From Baffinella frigidus (lineage: Eukaryota; Cryptophyceae; Cryptomonadales; Baffinellaceae): 20,804 nucleotides of DNA. Of this stretch, positions 7,365 through 17,100 are shown in pieces. The notes under the pieces were generated by a model that worked only from the letters and a program-made list of their open reading frames with translations, had not been told where the DNA came from and ran no database searches. Each line of letters opens with the position of its first letter. Within the stretch, counting starts at the first letter, position 1. The position numbers and the translations under genes are program-made. Location of the stretch: assembly GCA_026770585.1 (NCBI GenBank), contig MU646494.1, positions 356,843-377,646 of the forward strand, written 5' to 3'.

Positions 7365-9556
7365 GTGAGCTGGCACCCAAAGCTCACCTGAGTTGCACCC
7401 TCTCGTCTCTGCACCGGGAGAGAACGGGGCACGGGCCGGGTAGTGTCGGTTTTCTCAGATTCTCGCTCCCTCCTGAGGGGCCGTTTCCTCACAGTTGGAA
7501 GCAGTCTACGAGCCGCGTGCCGACACCCTCAAACGGAGCCACGAACCAAAGTAAATAGCTGCTCCCGATATCACTCAACTGGGAAAAGACACAATCCAGA
7601 GGTTCCCACAAAGTCCAGGAGCCCACATGGCGCCGTCCCCCGGCTCCTCGCTCATACCACTTAGCAGCGGCTGAGTTCCTCCCCCCCCGGATATCCGGGG
7701 GAAACGCGGTTAGAATCCAATGCAAATGGATGAGATTCTAGTACAAATGGTTTAGATGGACTATATCCGTGAAGCCCGCGGAGGCTGCTAAGTGGTGGCG
7801 CCGTTCCCCGGCTCCTCGCTCATGCACGAAACGTCCTCTGCACGCAAACAATCGTTGCTGCCGATCAGAGATGCTTTCATTGGACATCCAGGATGCTGCA
7901 ACAATCTCATCACAGATTAATAGGGCAACGGCCTGAAAATGGGGTAGTTAGGCCTACGGGATTGCCTAGGACCTCCTACCGTAGGCCGAGACTTTTTGGT
8001 CCCAGGATCCCTCGGCCTACGGTAGGAGGTCCTAGGCCATCCCGTATGCCTAACTACCCCATTTTCAGGCCGTTAGCCTATCAAGATCGTTTCAGCTCAG
8101 AGTGCTTACTTCAACAGTTCTTCATTTTTTTAACCCCACCCCCGACCCCCGCAGAATCGCAAAAGTCAACTCACCCCCACCCTCGAGTCAACTTTTGGCG
8201 GACCGCAGGGCCAGCATCCACCGGGGGCAACTACACCCAAAACCCAAACCCTAACCCCAACCCTAACCCTAACCCTCAACCTAAACACTAAACCCCAACG
8301 CCCCCCGCAGGGCCAATCCCCCCCCGGAGCCCCTACACCCAAAACCCAAACCCTAACCCCAACCCTAACCCTAACCCTCAACCTAAACACTAAACCCCAA
8401 CGCCCCCCGCAGGGCCAATCCCCCCGGGGAGCCCCTACACCCAAAACCCAAACCCTAACCCCAACCCTAACCCTAACCCTAAACCTAAATGCTCCCCAAC
8501 GCCCCCTGCAGGGCCAACCTTCCCCGGGGGTACAGCGCGCGTCTCAGGCATCGAAGTCAAACCCACGGATCCAACCAATCTCATCCGGAGGATTATTCAA
8601 CTTGAATACTCCTCCGGATGATTAAATCTCGTCAGGGATGGTTTCAGCGGGATTAAATCTCGTCAGGATTTTTTTGATTGCATACTTGTTCGTTTTGTAA
8701 CCCCCCCCGACCCCCGCAGGACCGGTCTCTCCCGGGAGCACTTAAACCCAAACCCCAAACAGAAACCCTGAACCTGAACCCTAAACACTAAACCCAAACG
8801 CCCCCCGCAGGGCCAATCTCTCCCGGGAGCACAGTCCGCGTCTCAGGCACAAACCCTGAACCCTAAACCCTACACCCTAAACCCTAAACCCTAAACCCTC
8901 AACCCTCAACCCTCAACCCCAAACCCTCAACCCTCAACCCTCAACCCTAAACGCAGGCGTCGAGCTCAAAATCGCCGACCCAACCAAGCTGTACGACGTA
9001 GCGCTCGTCGGGACAGGTCCTACCCTAAACCCTTAACCCTGAGACCTAAACCCTAAACCGTGAGACCTAAACCCTGAGACCTAAACCCCGAGATCTCATC
9101 CGGACGAGTATTTATGATAAATACGCCACGGCAAAGAAATTTACTACACACATGCTTTAACAATTACTAGTATGATCCATTTGTGTAGTAAATTTTGTTG
9201 CCGTGGCGTATTTATCATAAATACTCGCCGCGATGAGATCTAAACGACCCAGCCAAGCTGAACGACATGGCGCTAGTCGGGACCGGTCCTGCCACCATCG
9301 AAACCCTCAATCCCAAACCCCAACCCCCAAACCTCAAACCCCAAACCCCAGACCCTAAACCTTGAACCGTAAACACTAAACACTAAACCCCAAACCCCAA
9401 ACCCTACACCCCAAACCCTAAATCCCAAACCCCAAACCCCATACCCCAAACCCTAAACCCCAAACCCCAAACCCCAAACCCCAAACCCCACACCCCACAC
9501 CCCACACCCCACACCCCACACCCCACACCCCAACCCCCAAACCCCACCCTAAACCT

Positions 9557-9587
<31 letters not shown>

Positions 9588-12500
9588 ACCCCCAACCCCA
9601 AACCCAGGCCCCGCCGCCATCGCGCTCGCTGCGGAGCTTGGGAGGGCTGGGGCGTCGGTGTGCGTCGTGGGACCCGTGCAGGTATATACAGTATATACGG
9701 TATATACGATATATATGGTATAAACGGTGTGTAACGTAGTTATATACGGTGTGTAACGCAGTTATATACGGTGTGTAAGGTAGTTATGCACGGCGTGTAA
9801 GGTAGGTATAAACAGTGTGTAACGTAGTTGGCAGGGCTGGGGCGTCGGTGTGCGTCGTGGGACCCGTGCAGGTATCCACACAGTGGGCTTCGAGGGGTTC
9901 GTCGGGGCCGAACTTCCGGGCGTTACGTGACCAATTTGCACTAGAACAATCCGACCTGGCGTGGCGTGGCCGAACAATTATGGGGTGTGGAGAGACGAAG
10001 GGGAGGAGCTCGGCCGCCCTTTGTAAAGCGATTGAGTGTGTAAAGCGACTTGTGTGTCTTCATGGGGAGAAAAGTGCCCCCCCCCCCATGTAAAGCGACT
10101 CCCATTTTGTAAAGCGGCTGGTTTCTCATCAGGGGGCGTGGCCGAACAATTACGGGGTGTGGAGAGACGAATGGGAAGAGCTCGGCCGCCCATTGTAAAG
10201 CGATTTGGTTTGCAAAGCGATTTGTATCCCCGTTTGTAAAGCGATGAGTGTGTAAAGCGATCGCTGCCTCTTCAGGGGGCGTGGCCGAATAACTACGGGG
10301 TGTGGAGTGACGAATGGGAAGAGCTCGGCCTCCCAGACAGCTGCGTCGAGGAGAGCTTTCTGGTGCGCCTCATAACCTGAACCCAAACCCCGAAACCCGA
10401 ACCCCGAAACTCGAAACCCGAAATCCATTTGCGTGGAGCGCTTTCTGGTGCTGCCGAACTCCCATTTCTGTCACAGTCTATTTGGCCTCGCCGGTTTGGT
10501 GAGACCGGGCTCGTTTTCGCTCCAAAGTTGACGGAGTTGTACCACGGACCCGGCACGTCAACTTTAGAATAGTCCCGCGGTGCAGCCCTCCCACGAACCA
10601 GCCTAGCGTTGCGCTGGCGAAACGGAGTCTTTCTATTATTTGTACCACGAATCGGCCACTTCTTGAGATAAATCACGGACTTCCCTCCTCGCTTTGTTTG
10701 GTGCCCACCCACGAACAAGCCTCGGGCAGAGAGCTCCCTGTAAATGCCATATCCGATTCCGGACATTTGACGCCTACAGAGAGCTCCCTGTAAAGGCCAT
10801 ATCCGATTTCGGACATTTGACGTGCGGTGAATTGCGGGGGGATCCGTTATTCTGCTCGCGAAGTGGCCGATTCGTGGTAGAGCGCTTTCATCTCGGACCA
10901 TACCAGAATCTGTCCTGATGAAAAGGCGTAAGATAGCATCATTTGATGCCTAAAATAGCATATACACCTTTACCTTCCGCGTGGGGAGCCTAAGATAGCG
11001 GGACAGATTCTGTCCTGGTCCGAAATTAGCATGCGGGAAAGCTTGGCCGATTTCAAGAAGAGACGTTTTTTCAGAAATCGAAGAAATTGTACCATGACGC
11101 GCCATGTGCACGGTCCATCTAAACGATTCTGGTACAAATTCTGAAAATGTTCATCTTTAAAATCGGCCAAGTTTTGCCGCAAGCGCTCTACAGATAAAAG
11201 AAAGACTCTGTTTCGCCAGCCCACCCTAAGGCTCTTGGTCCTTGATTTGCGTGCCGTCTTTTTTGTTCGGTATGCACAGCTCCCCTGACAGTGTCGACCA
11301 TGCTGATTTTGCCACCTTACAAACTTAATTGGTATTAATCGCGCAGTCTGGCGTGGTGACTTGCGTGCCATCCTTTTTGTTTGGTATTCACCCTGAGGGG
11401 ACTTGCGGCCAATCCCGAATAACCCTTTATCGCAAAAGTTGACATGATTTATACCACTAAAATACATGTTAGACCTTTTTGTACCGGATCCATTCATCAC
11501 GGGGCAGCCGCATTGCGGCCGCATCTCGAGAGGATCTGACTTAAGAATGCTCAAAATACCATAATGTTCCATCCAGGGTGGTCACAGCGCCCCATCGCAG
11601 TGTCGAATATGCTGATTTTGCCCCCTAACACAGCTATTGCTAACACATCCAGTGGGTATTAATTGCATCCCGCATGGACGTGGAGTCACTCCCGACCCAC
11701 ACTCGTTATTATTCAAGTATTAAAATGCGGTCTTGTCCGACTATTACAGTATTAAAGCGCGGTCTTGTCCGACTATTATAGTATTAAAGTGCGGTCTTGT
11801 CCAACTATTTAAGTATCTACGTGCGGTTTTGCCCTCTACTACAATACTCAAGTGCGGTCGTGCCCTCCAGTTGAGGCGGATGACCATATTAAATTATTAA
11901 ACTGTGGTCTTATCCTTCTATAAAGTATTAAAGCGCGGTCGTGTCCTCTTAAACTGCGGTCTTGTCCGACTATTATAGTACTAAAGCGCGGTCTCGTCCT
12001 GCAGTCGATCACCACATTAAATTATCAAACTGCGGCCGTGTCCCGCTACAAAGTATTAAAGTATGGTCTCGTCCCGAAGTCGACGCGGATCACCATCTCC
12101 TCGCTCGTTCTTGGAGCCGTTTGCTCGTTCTTGGAGTCATTTTCTTCCAAAAATTGACTTTTGAATACCGTTTCCCCTTAAAAAATGACTTTTGAATAAC
12201 TCCCGAAGGGCCCTCCGTGGTCCAGTACTAAAACAAGGTCTCGAAGTACAAAGTATTAAAGCGCGGTCTCGTCCTCCAGTCGATCACCATATTGAATTAT
12301 TAAAGTGCGCTACAAAGTATTAAAGTGTGCTACAGAGTACTAAAACACGGTCTCGTCCTGCCGTCGACGCGGACCACCATCCCCAAGGGCGAGTCGACCA
12401 GCATCCCGTCCGCGGATTACCTACCATATTACATGACCATATTACATACTTCAACTGCCGTCGTGTCCTACTACAAAGTACTAAATATCGGTCGTGTCCT

Positions 12501-14088
12501 CTTAAACTGCGGTCGTGTCCGACTTTTGCAGTATCAAAGTGCGGTATTGTCCGACTATTCAAGTATTAGAATGCGGTCGCGTCCGACTTTTAAATTATTG
12601 ACGTGCGGTCTCGTCCTGCAGTCGACGCGGATCACCATCTCCAAGGGCGAGTCGATCAGCATCCCGCGCGGCTACGGCAAGGTGCGCGAAAGTTGACAGG
12701 CGAAAGTTGACAGGAGAAAGTTGACGCACGAAAGTTGACTGACGAAAGTTGATAGACGAAAGTTGACAGACGAAAGTTGACAGCAGCTCTAGGGCGAGTC
12801 GATCAGCATCCCGCGCGGTTACGGCAAGGTGCGCGAAAGTTGACAGGCGAAAGTTGACAGACGAAAGTTGACATCAGCTCTTCCGAAGTTGACAGTATCT
12901 CTTCCAACGTTGCACAACCGCTCTTCCAAACTTGTCGAAAGAGCTACACCAAGTGAAATCCACTGTTACTTCTTAAGTTAACAGAGGTTCCACTTTTGCT
13001 TTGAGACGTTCCACTCTCGACTGTTGTCTCGGTGGGCCTCGTTTTAAAATGAAACCCTCGTAGTCCACCGTGTGGACCCGGCAGGTGTTAGCACTATAAT
13101 CTCCATACAAGTATTAATTAATTGCTTTTGGGTAACGAAATTTACTACACGATTTGCTCATAAAAGTAATAGTAAAGCAGCTGTGTAGTAAATTTCGTTG
13201 CGCAAAAAGCAATTAATTAATACTTCTATGGAGATTAACTAGGACGAGGACTAACCCGGACAGGCTTACAGTCCACCCACCCTAACACAGGCTACCGTAA
13301 CACATACGTACCCTCCACACATACTCCTTCGGCCGGCCCCCGATTTCCCCCTGCAAGGAAGTATGCCTGAAGGGTGGACACCATAACGCAGACCTACCCT
13401 CCACACATACTCAATCAGTCCGGCCCCGACGGGTTTGTGTTAGGGTAGGTCCACTGTACACCTCCCTTCGGTCATCAGGTATGGGTTGTAGGGTGTAGGG
13501 GGGAGGTGTAGGGGTTAGGGAGTAAATGGTTTGTAGGGGTTAGGGAGTAAATGGTTGTAGGGGTTAGGGAGTAAATGGTTGTAGGGGTTAGGGAGTAAAT
13601 AAATAAATGGTCTCGCACGGCAGGACGCGTTTTTCCTCGTGGAGAACAACGTAGTGCGGGAAGTTGTCGCCCTCTTTTGCTAAGTTGTTAGGGTAGGTCC
13701 ACTGTACCACACGGTGGGCTACGAAGGTTTCGTTCGGGCTGAAATTCAGGGTGGTACGTGACCAAATTGCACCAGAAGATCCTTAAAGTTAATTGCATCG
13801 AGGCAAGTTGACTTTTGATGAGAGGTTCGTAGTCCACCGTGTGGGTACCGCAGTAGCTTGCAAACTAGAAGGTGGTTAACTTAGACGGTAATCAACTTAA
13901 ACGGTCGACAACTTAGACGGTTATCAACTTAGAAAGGTAATCAACTTAGACGGTAATCAACTTAGACGGTAATCAACTCAGACGGTAATCAACTTAGAAG
14001 GTAATCAACTTAGACGGTAATCAACTAGATGATGATATGATGATGAAATGCACGCGGCGTTGCGTGGCCTACCCCTAACCCCCAAACC

Positions 14089-14169
<81 letters not shown>

Positions 14170-17100
14170 ACCCCGGGGCCGCAGGTGTCGGGGGCGAAGA
14201 CACGGGAGGTGCTCCTAGGCCGCTGCGCAGAATACGGTGTCGAGGTACGGCTCAAGCACCCAAGTGCCACTCGAGGCCAGAACCGTGACTATTTTAAAAC
14301 AGGGATTCCTTTACAAGTGAAGAAAAAAAACAGCGGTGTAGTAATTTTCACAGAAAAGGGGGCGTTTGGTCACGTATCTAGGGAAATTCCCCTAGATATG
14401 TGACCAAGCCTGCCCGGGACTGGTACTAAATTTAACAACCCCACATTTAAAATACTCCCTCTTCTAGCCTCGAGTGGGGGGTGTCGGGGGCGAAGACACG
14501 GGGGGTGCTCCTCGGGCGTTGCGCAGAGCACGGTGTCGAGGTACGGCTCAAGCACCCACGTGTAGCAGTGTCTTGATCGTGTGTCTAATATTGTCTTGCT
14601 CGTGCGCCCAAGTGTAGTAGTGTCTTGATCGTGTGTCCCAAGCACCCAAGGGCAGTAGTGTCTAGGGCGCTGCGCTGAATACGGTGTCGAGGTCTGGCCC
14701 AAGCACCCACGTGTAGCAGTGGCGTCGCTGGCTGGATCCGGCCCAAGCACCCAAGTGTAGCAGTGTCTTGATCGTGTGTCTAATATTGTCTTGCTCGTGC
14801 GCCCAAGTGTAGTAGTGTCTTGATCGTGTGTCCCAAGCACCTAAGGGCAGTAGTGTCTAGGGCGCTGCGCTGAATACGGTGTCGAGGTCTGGCCCAAGCA
14901 CCCACGTGTAGTAGTGTCGTCGCTTGGTGGATCCGGCTTAAGCTCCCAAGTGTAGCAGTGTCTTGAGCGTGTGTCTTGAGCGTGTGTCTCGCTTGGTGGA
15001 TCCGGCCCAAGCACCCAAGTGTCGTAGTGTCGAGGGCGCTGCGCAGAGTACGGCGTCGAGGTCCGCCCCGAGCTCCCACCACAAAAGTGGGCTTCGCAAG
15101 AGATTTCGAGCAGAAATCCGGTCGAACTGTCGGCGAATTATTTTTTCTTGTTCCAGCAGTCCAACAATTAGTACCACGGAGCTAAATGGACCGTTCTGCG
15201 AAGCCCACTGTGTGCCACACAGCGGGCTACGAAGGGATTTTCGGGCAAATTCTGCCCGACTTTCCGTTACCTTATCCGTAGGAACCCCCCTATGTCCCTA
15301 CTAGCTACCGTAGGGCCTTTGGATTGTTCACCAAGTGGTTATTCAAAATCCCTTTGAAGTCTGCTATGTGGCAAGTGGAGTATCTCGATCTCGGTTTCGG
15401 CTGGCGGGTTTTCTACGAGGGGTTGCCTGTTCCTCTCCCCACCCTACACCTTATTTAGTAAATTCGGGTTTATTCGGGTGTGTTCGGGTGTATCCCCGAG
15501 TAAAGTAAAAGGGAACCGGCAGGGGAGACTCTCCCCGAGTAAATGTGAGCTTGCCACACGCCCCAACCCTAAACTTTACACCCTAAACCCTACACCCCAA
15601 AATACTATACACCCTCATAAACCGTAACAAATGGTAAACCCTACGCAGGTTCTGGAGGGAATCGTAGAAGAAGTGACGCACGGGGACGGCTTGCCTGGGA
15701 GCAACACCGCCATGCTATCCCTCAACCCTAGACCCTAGACCCTGCACCCTACACCCTACACCCTACACCCTACACCCTACACCCTACACCCTACACCCTA
15801 CACCCTACAACCCACACCCTACACCCTCACACACCCTACACCCTAATAAACCCTGCGAAACCTGAATACACCCGAATAAACCCGCATAAACCTTAATAAA
15901 CCTTAACACACCCGAATAAACCCGAATAAATCCGAATAAACCCTCAACCCCACACGCTAGGTCCTCGAAGGAATCGAGGTGACGCATGGATCCGGCTTGC
16001 CCGGGAGCAACAACGGACTGCCATCCCTCAACCCTACACCCTAATCCCTACACCCTACAACCTACTCCCTACACCCTCACACACCCTACACCCTAATAAA
16101 CCCTGCGAAACCTGAATACACCCGAATACACCCGAATAAATCCGACCAAACCCTCAACCCCACACGCTAGGTCCTCGAAGGAATCGTAGAAGAGGTGACG
16201 CACGGATCCGGCTTGCCCGGGAGCAACAACAGAATGCGGCTCACTAACCCTCAACCATAACCACAACCATAACCCCTAATCCTAAACCCTAAAGCCTAAC
16301 CATAACCCCTAATCCTAAACCCAAAACCGTAGCCATAAACCCTAATCCTAAACCCTAAACCCCAATCCTAAACCCTAAACCCTAACTACATCCCCTAATC
16401 CTAGACCCTAAACCCACCCTCAGCCCTCAACAATACACCCTAACCCCCAGGTCCTGGAAGGAATCGTAGAAGAAGTGACGCACGGATCCGGCTTGCCCGG
16501 GAGCAACAACGGACTGCGGCTCACTGGCGGGACAGAGCTGCAGTGCCGCGTCCCGGTACAGCCCCGACCGCGGGGTTTACGGACAGGAAAGCAGCGTTTT
16601 GTTGGGGGAGACGCCGGTTATGGGTAGGAAAGCGCCGTGTATGTTAGCTAACGCGCTGAGGACGTGGGCGAGAGAGAGAGAGAGATATAGAGAGAGAGAG
16701 AGAGAGAGAGAAAGAGAAAGAGAGAGAGAAAGGGAGCAACAACGGAATGCGGCTCACGGGCGGGACGGAGCTGCAGTGTCGCGTCCCGGTACAGCCCGAA
16801 CCGCCGCGTTTTGTCCGCTCGTGTCCCGGTCAACTCCGAACCGACGCGTGTTTGCGTCCCGGTCAACTCCGAACCGATGCGTGTCTGCGTCCCGGTACGG
16901 CATGTGCCTCACGGGCGGGACGGAGCTGCAGTGCCGCGTCCCGGTACAGGCCCGAACCGCCGCGGTTTGTCCGCTCGTGTCCCGGTACAGTCCGAACGGG
17001 CGCGTGTTTCCCCCGGTACAGTCCGATCCGTTGCATGTCCGCTCGTGACAGAGCTAGACAGCGCTCCGCGCGTGCCACTTTGGATGTGATGGCAATCAAA

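Larger units (their letters stand above)
7365..8956 (+). other. LCYB intron 1 (1,592 nt)
   Basis: GTGAGC to CGCAG. Contains a 139-bp CCACTTAGCAGC element, a 162-bp near-perfect palindrome, repeats of a CCCCCCGCAGGGCCAATC block with CCCTAACCC/CCCTAAA arrays, and an acceptor-side copy of exon 2. The CCCTAAA arrays run up to the acceptor. Confidence 0.75.
10363..12621 (+). other. LCYB intron 4 (2,259 nt)
   Basis: GTGCGC to CTGCAG. Holds an exon 4 tail copy, a ~50-bp tandem duplication, repeats shared between 11270-11400 and 11580-11690, the AGTATTAAAGTGCGGTC satellite and several head copies of exon 5. The long minus-strand frames here are Arg/Lys-rich and cover these repeats; I do not call them genes. 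Confidence 0.7.

Noticed and set aside
6824-7492. Long minus-strand frames opposite LCYB exon 1
   Set aside because: Antisense shadows of a GC-rich coding exon; Arg/Pro-rich with no recognisable domain.
10293-11572. Two ~200-codon minus-strand frames inside LCYB intron 4
   Set aside because: They cross duplicated intron repeats (the 50-bp tandem and the 11270/11580 repeats), are Lys/Arg-rich, and show no domain.
13872-14030. Regular repeats considered as a CRISPR array
   Set aside because: 16-bp units in direct tandem without unique spacers, inside a eukaryotic intron.
14780-15177. Minus-strand frames over the exon 6 tail ladder
   Set aside because: They arise from the 195-bp tandem repeat read in antisense.
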